Positions 1-9,618 of a DNA stretch of 64,000 nucleotides are shown here, piece after piece. The stretch spans positions 186,001 through 250,000 of the forward strand of contig NZ_QZVR01000004.1 of the NCBI RefSeq assembly GCF_003660455.1. The letters run 5' to 3'. Positions within the stretch are counted from its first letter, which is position 1. Every line of letters begins with the position of its first letter. Position numbers and translations under genes: made by a program. The stretch comes from Nocardioides ferulae (GTDB lineage: Bacteria; Actinomycetota; Actinomycetes; Propionibacteriales; Nocardioidaceae). Under the pieces are notes generated by a model. It searched no databases. It was not told where the DNA came from and saw only the letters and a list, made by a program, of their open reading frames with translations.

Positions 1-221
1 CGGCGTCCCGGCGGCGCGCGATCTCGGGAGCGATGAAGGAGGTCGCGTCGTTCCTGGGCAACACCCCGACGCTGGCGCGCTCCTCCTACGTCGACCCGCG
101 GGTGGTCGAGGCCTACGAGCAGGGCCGCACCATCGCCGACGCGACCGGACGCACCCACGACACCCCCGACGAGCGGCAGGCGGCGTTGGAGCGCGCTACG
201 TTGCAGCTGCTCCAGCAGTGA
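1..221 (+). CDS. DNA topoisomerase IB, C-terminal fragment
   Basis: This is the 3' end of a gene that begins before the window; the reading frame is open from base 3. The last ~72 residues contain FLGNTP followed by ARSSYVDPRVV, which matches the C-terminal active-site segment of eukaryotic-type (type IB) topoisomerases. There the Tyr of the S-x-Y-x-DPR motif attacks the DNA backbone to relax supercoils. Actinobacteria commonly carry one such chromosomal enzyme. The stop codon overlaps a possible GTG start of the next gene (GTGA at 218-221). The catalytic Arg/Lys/His residues lie outside the window, so only the Tyr can be checked. Confidence 0.82.
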   Translation, partial: ASRRRAISGAMKEVASFLGNTPTLARSSYVDPRVVEAYEQGRTIADATGRTHDTPDERQAALERATLQLLQQ

Positions 222-259
222 CCGGCAGCGACCAGCATCGAGCAGGGGAGGCGAGGGGC

Positions 260-766
260 GTGCGGATCCGGGTCGTCGAGGGCGACATCACCCAGCAGCG
301 GGTGGACGCCGTGGTGAACGCGGCGAACCGCGCCCTGCGCGGGGGTGGCGGGGTGGACGGCGCGATCCACGCGGCCGGCGGACCGGCCGTGCTCGACGAC
401 TGCGTGCGCCGGTTCCCGCGGGGGCTCGACACCGGAGATGCCGGCTGGACCACCGCCGGCGACCTGCCGGCCCGCTGGGTGATCCACGTCGTCGGTCCCA
501 ACCATCGCGCGGGTGAGCGCGACCGGGCGCTGCTCACCTCCTGCTACCGCCGTGCGCTGGAGGTCGCCGACGAGCTCGGCGCGCGGACCGTCGCCTTCCC
601 GCTGATCAGCGCCGGCATCTACGGCTGGCCTCGCGACGACGCGGTCGCCGCCGCCCTCGAGACGCTCGCCGCGACCCCGACGGCGGTCGAGGAGGCGCGC
701 ATGGTGGCGTTCGGGAGGGCGGCGTACGACGAACTCGCGGGCGCGCTGGAGCGGCTCGGCGGGTAG
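260..766 (+). CDS. macrodomain protein (ADP-ribose / O-acetyl-ADP-ribose binding)
   Basis: A single macrodomain of about 168 residues. The N-terminus RIRVVEGDITQQ, then VDAVVNAANRAL with a Gly-rich GGGGVDGAIHAAGG segment, is the ADP-ribose binding signature. The second phosphate loop is at FPLISAGIYGWP. Family members hydrolyse O-acetyl-ADP-ribose or remove ADP-ribose from acidic residues in the cytoplasm. I chose GTG at 260 because a purine-rich ribosome site (GGGGAGGCGAGGGG, 245-258) sits just upstream and the domain starts at once. An upstream GTG at 218 overlaps the topoisomerase stop by 4 bases and would add 14 residues. Its substrate cannot be told from sequence. Confidence 0.88.
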   Translation: MRIRVVEGDITQQRVDAVVNAANRALRGGGGVDGAIHAAGGPAVLDDCVRRFPRGLDTGDAGWTTAGDLPARWVIHVVGPNHRAGERDRALLTSCYRRALEVADELGARTVAFPLISAGIYGWPRDDAVAAALETLAATPTAVEEARMVAFGRAAYDELAGALERLGG

Positions 767-789
767 CCGGCCGGGTGGGTGCTGCCTGC

Positions 790-901
790 GGCTTCCCCTA
801 GGGATGCAGCCGAACCCTCACTTCCCCAGGCGAACACGGCTAGGGAAGCGCAGGTTCATCACGGGATGCAGACAAAGGGACGCTGCAGGTTCGTCTGCAT
901 A
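790..901. repeat. interleaved three-arm inverted repeat element
   Basis: This gap between the macrodomain gene and the 3' end of serC holds two interleaved sets of complementary arms. ATGCAGCCGAACC (804-816) pairs with GGTTCGTCTGCAT (888-900) with one mismatch, and ATGCAGAC (866-873) competes for the same 3' arm. CTTCCCC (792-798 and 821-827) can pair with GGGAAG (843-848). It probably acts as a transcription terminator for the two convergent genes. Similar architecture recurs elsewhere in the window (see findings). Confidence 0.5.
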
Positions 902-926
902 CCGTGGTGAAACGACAAGCGGTCGA

Positions 927-2126
<1,200 letters not shown>

Positions 2127-2153
2127 CTACCGACTTTCTCGAGGAGTCCTCCG

Positions 2154-2588
2154 ATGACCCACGCCCCCGGATTCGCCCGTCAGGGCCAGTACCGGACCGC
2201 GCTCCGCGTCGGCGGCGCGGTGCTGCTGCTGGCGGGCATCCTCACCTTCGTCTGGGGCGTCGCGGGGGTGTTCGGCGCCGAGTTCGAGCCGGAGGGGCGC
2301 CGGATCGTGGCGTTCATCGGGGGCCTGCCCATCATCGGGTTCGGCGCGATGCTGCTGCAGTGGGGGTTCCTGGGGGCCGGCGCCCGCTACGCGGCAGGCG
2401 AGACGATGCCGGTCGTGAAGGACTCCGCGGCCTACCTGACCGACGGGCAGGGCCTGGCCGGCATCGGCCGTACCGCGGACGACCTGTCGGCCGACGTCGC
2501 CGCCACCGGGCCGTTCTGCCGCCAGTGCGGGGTCCGCAACGACGCCGACGCGCGGTTCTGCGACTCGTGCGGGAGCTCGCTTGGCTGA
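2154..2588 (+). CDS. two-helix membrane protein with C-terminal zinc ribbon
   Basis: A 144-residue protein with two hydrophobic segments (about residues 20-42 and 53-76). A soluble region follows, then a C-terminal zinc ribbon built from CRQCG and CDSCG, i.e. C-x2-C and C-x2-C pairs about 16 residues apart. The layout suggests an inner-membrane protein with a cytosolic zinc ribbon. The specific function is unknown. The ATG has a good ribosome site (GAGGAGTCC, 2140-2148). The stop codon lies inside the start of the next gene, so the two are likely translationally coupled. Confidence 0.75.
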   Translation: MTHAPGFARQGQYRTALRVGGAVLLLAGILTFVWGVAGVFGAEFEPEGRRIVAFIGGLPIIGFGAMLLQWGFLGAGARYAAGETMPVVKDSAAYLTDGQGLAGIGRTADDLSADVAATGPFCRQCGVRNDADARFCDSCGSSLG

Positions 2589-3102
2589 CACCTGCGCCGC
2601 GCCGCAGCTGAGCGCCGGCGACCCGGACGGGCTGCGGATCGCCCGCGTCCCGATCACCCACGACGACGCGCAGCGGCTGATCGAGGAGGTGCAGGCCGAG
2701 TACGTCGTGCGCTACGGCGGGCGCGACGAGAGTCCTATCGACCCGGCCCACTTCGAGCCGCCGGCCGGCAGCTTCTTCGTCGGCTACGACGCCGACGCGG
2801 TGGCCGTCGCCACCGGAGCCTGGCGCCGCTCGGGCGTGGCCGCGCTCGGCACCGACGCGACCGCCGAGATCAAGCGCATGTACGTCGTGCCCGCGGCGCG
2901 CGGGCGGGGTCACGCCCGCCGGATGCTCGCCCACCTCGAGCAGAGCGCCCGGGAGGCGGGGTTCGCTGCCCTGGTGCTCGAGACCGGGCTGCGGCAGCCG
3001 GAGGCGATCGCGCTCTACGAGTCGTCGGGCTACCAGCCGGTGCCCGGCTTCGGCCACTACAAGGACTCCCCGATCTCGCGGTGCTTCGGCAAGCGGCTAT
3101 GA
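2581..3102 (+). CDS. GNAT-family N-acetyltransferase
   Basis: A 173-residue GNAT enzyme. The acetyl-CoA binding motif A is clear: AEIKRMYVVPAARGRGHARRML, with the R-G-R-G-H/A pyrophosphate loop at about residues 102-114. The terminal ALYESSGYQPV segment is also typical. It would transfer an acetyl group to an amine; the acceptor cannot be predicted. The apparent start is TTG at 2581, overlapping the previous gene by 8 bases. The closest alternative starts would cut into the N-terminal part of the fold. Confidence 0.85.
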   Translation: MADTCAAPQLSAGDPDGLRIARVPITHDDAQRLIEEVQAEYVVRYGGRDESPIDPAHFEPPAGSFFVGYDADAVAVATGAWRRSGVAALGTDATAEIKRMYVVPAARGRGHARRMLAHLEQSAREAGFAALVLETGLRQPEAIALYESSGYQPVPGFGHYKDSPISRCFGKRL

Positions 3103-3147
3103 CCCCTAACGCTGGTCCACGGGCGGACCGCGCCGCATAATCGGCGG

Positions 3148-5949
3148 GTGGCACGCCTGGCCCTGTCGGTGCTCGGTGACCTGCAGGCCCGCGTGGGGGA
3201 CCGGCCGGTCGAGCTCGGCGCGGTCAAGCAGCGGGCCGTCCTGGGCATGCTGCTGGTCGCCTCGCCCGCCTTGGTCACCGTCGAGGAGCTGACCGACGAG
3301 CTGTGGGGCTCGGCCCCGCCGTCGGACCCGCGACGCAACCTCCAGGTCTACGTCTCGGCGCTGCGCAAGGCGCTGGGAGCAGGTGGCGTCCGCATCGAGG
3401 GCGACCGGGACGGCTACCGGCTGCTGCCCGAGGACGCCGTGGTCGACGCCGACGGGTTCGCCGAGGCCGTCGGGGCGGCTCGGCAGCGCCTCGAGCAGGG
3501 CGACCCCGAGGCCGCGGCCGAGGCTGCGGCCGGTGCCCTCGCCCGGTGGCGCGGGCCGGCCTGGCAGGGGCTGCTCGGCTTCCGGGCTCTCGCGGCCGAC
3601 GCCGTCCGGTTGGAGGAGCTGCGGCGCCAGGCCCGAGTGGTGCTGGCCCGCGCCCGGCTGGAGCTCGGCCAGCCGCACGAGGCACTGGCCGAGCTGGAGC
3701 CGCTGCTCGCGGACGAACCCGACGACGAGGCCCTGCACGCCGACCTGATGCTCGCGCTGCACCGGGCCGGCCGCCGCGACGACGCCCTCGCGCACTACCG
3801 CGAGCGACGCCGACGGCTCGTGGCCGAGACCGGACTGGAGCCGGGACGGCGGCTCCAGGACCTTCACCAGGCGATGCTCCGCGACGACCCCGCCCTGGTC
3901 GTCGAGGATCCCCGCCTGCGGGCCCGCCGGCACCTGCCGACGCCACTGACCAGCCTGGTCGGACGGCAGCCGGACGTCGAGGACCTGCTCGGCCGGCTGC
4001 GGACCGGCTCCGGCCGTCTGGTCACGGTCACCGGTGCGGGCGGCATCGGCAAGACCCGGGTCGCCCTGGCCGCGGCCCATCTGGCGGCCGCCGACCATCC
4101 CGACGGCGTCTGGTTCGTCGACCTCGGCGGGCTGGAGGACCCGCGGCTGGTGCCGGAGGCGGTCGCTCACACCCTCGACGTCGAGGTGGGTCCTGACGGC
4201 GCCATGCCTGCGCTGCGCACCCACCTGGGCGCCCGCAGGCTGCTGCTGGTGCTCGACAACCTCGAGCAGGTGCTCGACGCCGCCCCGGCCGTGGCCGACC
4301 TGCTGGCCGCCTGCCCGGACCTGCGGGTGCTCGCCACCAGCCGGGTGCCGTTGCGGGTGTACGGCGAGCAGGTGCGGTCGCTGGAGCCGCTGCCGGCCGA
4401 GCACGCGGTGCCGCTGTTCGTCGAGCGGGCGCGCGCCGTCGACCACCGGTTCGACCCCGGACCCGGCGACGAGGTGGCGGCCGTCTGCGCGGCGCTGGAC
4501 CACCTCCCGCTCGCGCTCGAGCTGGTGGCGGCCCGCGTCGACACGGTCCCGCTGTCCCGGCTGCGCGCGACGCTCGCCGAGACCGCCGGGCGGCTCGACC
4601 TGGCCAGCGAGGGCCCGCGGGACCGCAGCCCCCGTCAGCAGACGCTGCGCAACGCGATCGCCTGGAGCGTCCGGCTGCTCGAGCCGGGCGTCGCGGCGGC
4701 GTACCACCGGCTCGCGGTCTTCCGGGGCGGCTTTGACGCCGAGGCCGCCACCGCGGTGGCCGGCGTCGGCGCGGACCGGTTGGAGGCACTGGTCTCGGCC
4801 AGCCTGCTGCAGCGTGACGCCGCGGGCCGCTTCGCGATGTTCCAGGCGGTGCGCGAGCACGCCGAGGAGGACGCCGACCCCGCCGACCTTGCGGCGACCC
4901 GCGCGGCGCACGCTGCGTGGTACCGGCGGCTCGCGGCGAGCTCGACCGGAGGCATGCGCGGGGCTGCGATGGCCACCTGGGTCGAACGTCTGCGCAGCGA
5001 TGGCCCCGACCTGCGGGCGGCGATGACCTGGTGGGCCGAGACCGCCGAGGCCGACTCCGGAGCGGAGTCGGCGGAGGGGCTGCTCGACATGGTGGCCGCC
5101 CTCGGGCTGTTCTGGTATCGCACCAGTCCCGCCTCGGCCGACGTCGAGTGGCTGCCCCGGGCGCTGCGCCTCGGCGCCGGCTGCGACCCGGCCCTGCGTG
5201 CCCGGGCGTGGTACGCGCTGGCGATCTGTCGAGCCGAGCAGGGCCGCACCGAGGAGGCGCTGGCCCACAGCCGGGAGTGCCGGGCGCTGCTGCCGGCCGA
5301 CGACCTGACCTGGCGGGCGCGCGTGCTCAACACCCTCGGCGGGATCGCCCGCGACCTGGGCCGGCCCGAAGAGGCGGCACCGATGATGGAGGAGAGCATC
5401 GCGCTGCGTCGCCGGCTGCAGGAGCCGACGCTGTCGCTGCCGATCGCGCTGGCGAACCGGGCGATGGTCGCCCGTGACCTCGGTGACCTGGACCGGGCCG
5501 AGGCATGTCTCGAGGAGTGCCTGCGGATCGCCCGGCGCGAGGACGACCGGCTGGACCAGGCGGTGGCCGAGGCCGGCCTGGCCGACGTGGCCGTCGACCG
5601 GGGTCAGGTGCAGCTCGCCCGCGACCTGCTCGCCCGCAGCGTGCCCGTGCTGCGCGAGCTCGGCCAGGAGTTCCGGCTGACCGAGTGCCTCGAGACGCTC
5701 GCCGCGCTCGCCGTGCGCGAGGATCGCGCCGAGACGGCCGCTGCGTTGCTCGCCGCCGCCGACCGTGCCCTCGCCGAGGAGGGCGCGACGCTGGTTCCCG
5801 CGGACCGTGCGATGCGGGAGCGCAGGGTGGCGCCGGCCGTCGCCGGGCTCGACGCACCGGCGGCCGCCGAGGCGGCACGGCGGGGTGCCGCCCTCGACCT
5901 GCCCGCCGCGATCGAGCTCGGCCTGACCGGGGTGTCCGGGGGCGGCTGA
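3148..5949 (+). CDS. SARP/AfsR-type regulator with BTAD, NB-ARC-like ATPase and TPR regions
   Basis: A large 933-residue regulator. Residues 1-95 form an OmpR-like winged-helix DNA-binding domain (LSVLGDL, VLGMLLVA, RNLQVYVSALRKAL). Residues ~96-245 are a bacterial transcriptional activation domain ending in ETGLEPGRRLQDLH. An ATPase domain follows with Walker A GAGGIGKTR at about residue 295 and Walker B RLLLVLDNLEQV. From about residue 640 there are helical TPR-like repeats. Family members such as AfsR activate antibiotic or export gene clusters when the ATPase/TPR part senses a signal. The start is GTG with no strong ribosome site, so translation may be leaderless or weak. The two secreted-protein genes follow on the same strand after 75 bases and are plausible targets (inference). 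Confidence 0.9.
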   Translation: MARLALSVLGDLQARVGDRPVELGAVKQRAVLGMLLVASPALVTVEELTDELWGSAPPSDPRRNLQVYVSALRKALGAGGVRIEGDRDGYRLLPEDAVVDADGFAEAVGAARQRLEQGDPEAAAEAAAGALARWRGPAWQGLLGFRALAADAVRLEELRRQARVVLARARLELGQPHEALAELEPLLADEPDDEALHADLMLALHRAGRRDDALAHYRERRRRLVAETGLEPGRRLQDLHQAMLRDDPALVVEDPRLRARRHLPTPLTSLVGRQPDVEDLLGRLRTGSGRLVTVTGAGGIGKTRVALAAAHLAAADHPDGVWFVDLGGLEDPRLVPEAVAHTLDVEVGPDGAMPALRTHLGARRLLLVLDNLEQVLDAAPAVADLLAACPDLRVLATSRVPLRVYGEQVRSLEPLPAEHAVPLFVERARAVDHRFDPGPGDEVAAVCAALDHLPLALELVAARVDTVPLSRLRATLAETAGRLDLASEGPRDRSPRQQTLRNAIAWSVRLLEPGVAAAYHRLAVFRGGFDAEAATAVAGVGADRLEALVSASLLQRDAAGRFAMFQAVREHAEEDADPADLAATRAAHAAWYRRLAASSTGGMRGAAMATWVERLRSDGPDLRAAMTWWAETAEADSGAESAEGLLDMVAALGLFWYRTSPASADVEWLPRALRLGAGCDPALRARAWYALAICRAEQGRTEEALAHSRECRALLPADDLTWRARVLNTLGGIARDLGRPEEAAPMMEESIALRRRLQEPTLSLPIALANRAMVARDLGDLDRAEACLEECLRIARREDDRLDQAVAEAGLADVAVDRGQVQLARDLLARSVPVLRELGQEFRLTECLETLAALAVREDRAETAAALLAAADRALAEEGATLVPADRAMRERRVAPAVAGLDAPAAAEAARRGAALDLPAAIELGLTGVSGGG

Positions 5950-6024
5950 GGGTCGCTTGAGGGTTGGTTGAGCGCTCCGCCCCACGATCGGTCGCACGGC
6001 CCCGATCCAGGCGAGGAGACCCCG

Positions 6025-7050
6025 ATGACCACCCACCCCAGCCCAGCTATCAGCCCATCCATCAGCCCATCCATCAGCCCGGCCCGCCGGCGACCACCGG
6101 CACCCAGGCCGGGTCGGCGCCGTCGGGCGGCTCTCGCCCTGGCCGCCGCCGGCACCCTGGTCGCCGGCACCGGCGGCACGGCGTACGCCGCTCCGACCCG
6201 GCACGAGGGCGACCTGCGGGTCGCCATGGGCTACTGGTGCGACCTCGGCTACCAGGCGGCGACCGTCGGGTCGGTCGCCGGCCTGCTCTACGACGACGCC
6301 GCCAAGCCGAAGGTCGGCGAGGTGTTCTACGCCTACGTCGAGGTCGCGGCCACCGCCGAGCCGTGCATCGAGCAGCAGATGGTGCCCGACATCGACCTGC
6401 CCCCGAACCTGGAGCTGGCGGTGTCGCCGGCCCACCCGATCCGGTGCGTGCGATGGGACTACCGCGACAGTCCCGTCAGCGAGCACGCGGAGACCGCGCT
6501 GTGCCCGACCTCGGCCTCGCCGGGCGTCAGCGGCGGCGACTGGAGCTTCCCGCCGCGCAGCCAGGAGCTGTGGCGGCTGCCTTACCAGACCGGATGGGAG
6601 GTGCAGGTCCCGGTGAAGGCGACGGCGCCGGGGCCCCTGGCCGTGCGGTTCCACGCCCAGGTGATCGACGGGGTGACCGACCCCGTGCTGAGCCCGTTGT
6701 CGCCCTCGGTCGACGTCGGTGGCGGTGCTCCGGCCTCGGTGACGACCGACGTCGCCGAGGTGGTCCGGCTGGGCCGCACCGGTGGCGCCGTCCCCACGAC
6801 GCTGCGCGCCGAGCCCGCCGGAGCAACGGTCAAGGTGGTGCTCCGTGCCCAGCGGGACGGCCGCTGGGCGACCGTCGCCAGTCGTGCCGCTTCGGCCACC
6901 GGGTCGTCCCAGACGGTCCGGGTGCCGGTGCCCCGGGCGTGGCGCGACCGGCTCCCGACCAGGGGGCTGCGGGCCAAGGTGGTGGTGAGGGTGCGGACGG
7001 ACTCGGGGACGGGTCAGCGCGCCGCCGACGGTTTCACGCTGAGGAAGTGA
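6025..7050 (+). CDS. secreted protein, two-domain paralogue of the next gene
   Basis: A 341-residue exported protein. An Arg-rich N-terminus is followed by a hydrophobic stretch (ALALAAAGTLVAGTGG) and a likely cleavage site at AYAAPT. The N-terminal mature domain carries four conserved Cys-containing segments (YWCDLGY, AEPCIEQ, HPIRCVRWDY, LCPTSASP). The C-terminal ~100 residues (VRLGRTGGAVP to FTLRK) form a beta-rich domain. Both domains recur in the downstream gene. No known family is recognised. ATG 6025 is preceded by GCGAGGAGAC; an upstream in-frame start at 5968 would lack a ribosome site. The short Ser-Pro-Ser-Ile repeats before the Arg-rich part are unusual for a signal peptide. Confidence 0.75.
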   Translation: MTTHPSPAISPSISPSISPARRRPPAPRPGRRRRAALALAAAGTLVAGTGGTAYAAPTRHEGDLRVAMGYWCDLGYQAATVGSVAGLLYDDAAKPKVGEVFYAYVEVAATAEPCIEQQMVPDIDLPPNLELAVSPAHPIRCVRWDYRDSPVSEHAETALCPTSASPGVSGGDWSFPPRSQELWRLPYQTGWEVQVPVKATAPGPLAVRFHAQVIDGVTDPVLSPLSPSVDVGGGAPASVTTDVAEVVRLGRTGGAVPTTLRAEPAGATVKVVLRAQRDGRWATVASRAASATGSSQTVRVPVPRAWRDRLPTRGLRAKVVVRVRTDSGTGQRAADGFTLRK

Positions 7051-7054
7051 CGAG

Positions 7055-9235
7055 ATGGCGACCACCTCCACCCCCACGACGGCCGAGCGGCCCGGCCGGC
7101 TCGGATCTCGGACCCGCGCAGCGGCCGCACTGTTGACCGCCGGCGTCACGGTGGTGGCGACGGCCCTGGCCGCCGTCGTCGTCCTGGCCTCCTCGGCCTC
7201 GGCGGCGCCCACCCGGCACGAAGGCGATCCGCGCTACCTGTTCGGGGAGTGGTGCAGCACGCAGCTGCCGGCGGTCACCGTGGGCGGTGTGGCGGGGCTC
7301 GTCTACGACGACGCCGCTCCGCCGGCCGCCGGCGACGTTGTCTACGCCTATGTCGAGGTGGCCACGCTGGCCGAGGACTGCTCGATGCCGATCGTGCTGC
7401 CGGAGGTGCGGCTCGGGCCGGGGGAGGAGCTGGCCGTCTCGGCTGCCCACCCGATCCGCTGCGTGCGGTGGGACTACACCTCCGGCAGCGCTGTCGAGCA
7501 GCCGTTCACCCAGGGGTGCCCCACCAGCGCCTCGCCGCCTGTGAGCGGCGGTACCGCCAGCTTCCCGGACGCCTCCGGCAACCCGTGGGGGGTGCCGTAT
7601 CGGCACGGCATCGAGATCCAGGTGCCGGTGCGGATGACCACCGCCGGCCGGCACGCCCCGGTCTTCCCGTCCCTGGTCATCGTGGGTGGAAAGCGGCAGC
7701 TCCTCGAACCCTCCACGCCGTCGTTGCAGGTGCAGGAGGGCGGCGGCCCGCCGACCAGTGACCCGTCGAGCCCGCCGACCAGTGACCCGTCGAGCCCGCC
7801 GACCAGCGACCCGACGAGTCCGCCGACCAGTGACCCGACGAGTCCGCCGACCAGTGACCCGTCGAGCCCGCCGACCAGCGACCCGACGAGCCCGCCGACC
7901 AGCCAGCCGCCGGTGCCGGGCGCGGTGAACGGCCCGATCGTGTTCCAGAGCTCGCGGAGCGGCAACCCGCACCTGTTCCTGGTCGAGCCCGACGGCAGCG
8001 GCCTGCGACAGCTCACCACGACCGGCGGCAACCTGAGCCCGGCCGTCTCACCGGACGGCACCCGGATCGCGTGGGTCCGTGACGGCGACCTGTGGACCAT
8101 GGATGCCGATGGCTCCGATGCCCGGCGCGTCACCTCGACCGCCGCAGCCGAGGCCTCGCCGACGTGGTCGCCCGACGGCACCCGGATCGCCTACACCTCC
8201 AACGCCGCGCCCGACGGCGGCAGCGACCTCGAGGTCCTGGTGGTGCGTGCCGACGGGACCGGCGGGGTTCGGCAGGTCACCGCCAACACCGTCACCGACC
8301 AGCAGCCCGACTGGTCCCCGGCCTCGTCCGACGCGCCCGACGGGCTGATCGCCCTCAGCCGGCGCAGCGCCCAGGGTGGCATCGTGGTCGTCGACCCGGC
8401 GACGTCCGTCGAGCGCAACCTCACCCGCGGTCAGGTGGTCGGCGGGGATGCCTTCGCCGGCCACGACGACCACCCGGACTGGCACCCGTCCGGCACCGCG
8501 CTCGCCTTCACCCACCCCTTCGAGGCGGACGGCGGCGGGCTGCCCGCGATCTGGTCGATCGCGCTCGACGGCTCCGGGCTCCAGCGGCTCTCGCGCTCCC
8601 CGAGCGTCAGCGACAGCGACCCGGCGTGGTCGCCGGACGGCACCCGGGTCGCCTACGTGCGCGCCGACGGCACCGACCGTGACGTGGCGGCGATGGCGGC
8701 GGACGGGAGCGGGGTGGTCGAGGTCGCCCCGTCGGCCGCCCACGACATCGCCCCCGCCTGGCTGCCCGCCACGCCCACCGACCCGCCGACCGGTGAGCCC
8801 AGCCCGACCGGTGAGCCCAGCCCGACCGGCGAGCCCAGCCCGACCGGCGAGCCCAGCCCGACCGGCGAGCCCAGCCCGACCGGCGGGCCCGGCGAGCCCC
8901 CGGCCGCGGACCCGGCCTCGGTGGCGGTGACGGTGCCCGGCACCGTCCGCCTGGCCGCCACCGGTGGCCGGGTCCCGGTCCGGGCCCAGGCCGGGCCCAC
9001 GGGTGCGTCGCTGAGCCTGATCCTCCAGGTGCGGCGGTCCGGTGCGTGGCAGCCGGTGAGCCGCCTGACCGTGCCGGTCGCGGAGCCCGGTAGCGCGCTG
9101 CACCGCCTCTCGGTCCCGCGGCGGGTGCGCCGCCAGCTCGGGACGGCCCCCGCCACCGCCCGGGTGACCGCGATCCTGCTCGCGCCGGACGACGGGCAGG
9201 ACCGCGACCGCGAGCGCTTCCGGCTGCGCCGCTGA
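7055..9235 (+). CDS. secreted TolB/PD40-type beta-propeller protein with repeat linkers
   Basis: A 726-residue exported protein starting 5 bases after the previous stop (GAGGAA ribosome site at 7041-7046). A signal peptide ends near ASAAPT. Residues ~50-225 repeat the Cys-containing domain of its neighbour. A linker of six PPTSDP(S/T)S units follows. A beta-propeller comes next, with repeated SPDGTRIAW and WSPDGTRIAY blades typical of TolB/PD40 modules (about residues 285-570). A second linker has five PTGEPS units. The C-terminal beta domain matches the neighbour's C-terminus. No catalytic motif is seen. It probably binds a ligand or partner outside the membrane. Confidence 0.8.
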   Translation: MATTSTPTTAERPGRLGSRTRAAAALLTAGVTVVATALAAVVVLASSASAAPTRHEGDPRYLFGEWCSTQLPAVTVGGVAGLVYDDAAPPAAGDVVYAYVEVATLAEDCSMPIVLPEVRLGPGEELAVSAAHPIRCVRWDYTSGSAVEQPFTQGCPTSASPPVSGGTASFPDASGNPWGVPYRHGIEIQVPVRMTTAGRHAPVFPSLVIVGGKRQLLEPSTPSLQVQEGGGPPTSDPSSPPTSDPSSPPTSDPTSPPTSDPTSPPTSDPSSPPTSDPTSPPTSQPPVPGAVNGPIVFQSSRSGNPHLFLVEPDGSGLRQLTTTGGNLSPAVSPDGTRIAWVRDGDLWTMDADGSDARRVTSTAAAEASPTWSPDGTRIAYTSNAAPDGGSDLEVLVVRADGTGGVRQVTANTVTDQQPDWSPASSDAPDGLIALSRRSAQGGIVVVDPATSVERNLTRGQVVGGDAFAGHDDHPDWHPSGTALAFTHPFEADGGGLPAIWSIALDGSGLQRLSRSPSVSDSDPAWSPDGTRVAYVRADGTDRDVAAMAADGSGVVEVAPSAAHDIAPAWLPATPTDPPTGEPSPTGEPSPTGEPSPTGEPSPTGEPSPTGGPGEPPAADPASVAVTVPGTVRLAATGGRVPVRAQAGPTGASLSLILQVRRSGAWQPVSRLTVPVAEPGSALHRLSVPRRVRRQLGTAPATARVTAILLAPDDGQDRDRERFRLRR
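7747..7907 (+). repeat. 24-bp in-frame tandem repeats (PPTSDPSS linker)
   Basis: Six near-identical 24-base units encode PPTSDPSS or PPTSDPTS between the N-terminal domain and the propeller. The copies differ mainly at Ser/Thr codons. This is a flexible linker that could vary in copy number by slippage. Confidence 0.9.
8790..8890 (+). repeat. 18-bp in-frame tandem repeats (PTGEPS linker)
   Basis: Five 18-base units encoding PTGEPS plus a degenerate PTGGPG unit. They join the propeller to the C-terminal beta domain. Confidence 0.9.
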
Positions 9236-9253
9236 GGGCACCGACCCGCATTC

Positions 9254-9297
9254 CCGCGGCGCGTCGAGGGACGATCGATCCCCTCGGCGCGCCGCGG
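9254..9297 (+). terminator. 17-bp stem hairpin terminator
   Basis: Arms at 9254-9270 and 9281-9297 are complementary over 17 bases with one G-T wobble and a 10-base loop. They begin 19 bases after the stop of the propeller gene. No T-run follows, as is common in actinobacteria. Confidence 0.7.
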
Positions 9298-9336
9298 TGA
9301 GCCGAGGCACGACCCGCCTCCCCTAGGGTGCGGCGC

Positions 9337-9612
9337 ATGGGATGGTTCAGCGACCGCGGCGACGATCAGCCCGACCCGAGCCGCATCGCGCAGCTCGAGG
9401 AGCGGGTACGCCGCCTCGAGGTGACCGTCGCGCTGCTGGCTCAGGAGCGAGGTTCGTTGCCGGACGTCGACGGCGCTGCGGCCGCCGGCGACCCGTGGGC
9501 CGACGTCCGCGACCTGGTGGCGCGCGGCAAGAAGATCCAGGCGATCAAGGTGGTCCGCGAGCGGACCGGGATGGGCCTCAAGGAGGCCAAGGAGCTCGTC
9601 GAGTCCTGGTGA
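9337..9612 (+). CDS. small protein with ribosomal L7/L12-like C-terminal segment
   Basis: A 91-residue protein. After a Trp/Asp-rich start there is a short coiled-coil stretch (IAQLEERVRRLEVTVALLAQ, about residues 15-34). The last ~35 residues (LVARGKKIQAIKVVRERTGMGLKEAKELVE) match the helix-turn-helix part of the L7/L12 C-terminal domain. In L7/L12 that region binds translation GTPases. This is not the ribosomal stalk protein, since the N-terminal dimerisation domain is replaced. ATG 9337 was preferred over GTG 9328. Role unknown; a coiled-coil dimer that presents the L7/L12 fold is likely. Confidence 0.78.
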   Translation: MGWFSDRGDDQPDPSRIAQLEERVRRLEVTVALLAQERGSLPDVDGAAAAGDPWADVRDLVARGKKIQAIKVVRERTGMGLKEAKELVESW

Positions 9613-9618
9613 GCCCGC

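Noticed and set aside
3106..7212. 1368-codon open frame on the minus strand
   Set aside because: It lies antisense to the SARP regulator and secreted protein genes, has Arg/Gly/Pro-biased content typical of a GC-rich shadow frame, and no domain.
7747..7907. Possible CRISPR-like direct repeats
   Set aside because: They are contiguous 24-bp units in frame that encode a PPTSDPSS linker, without spacers.
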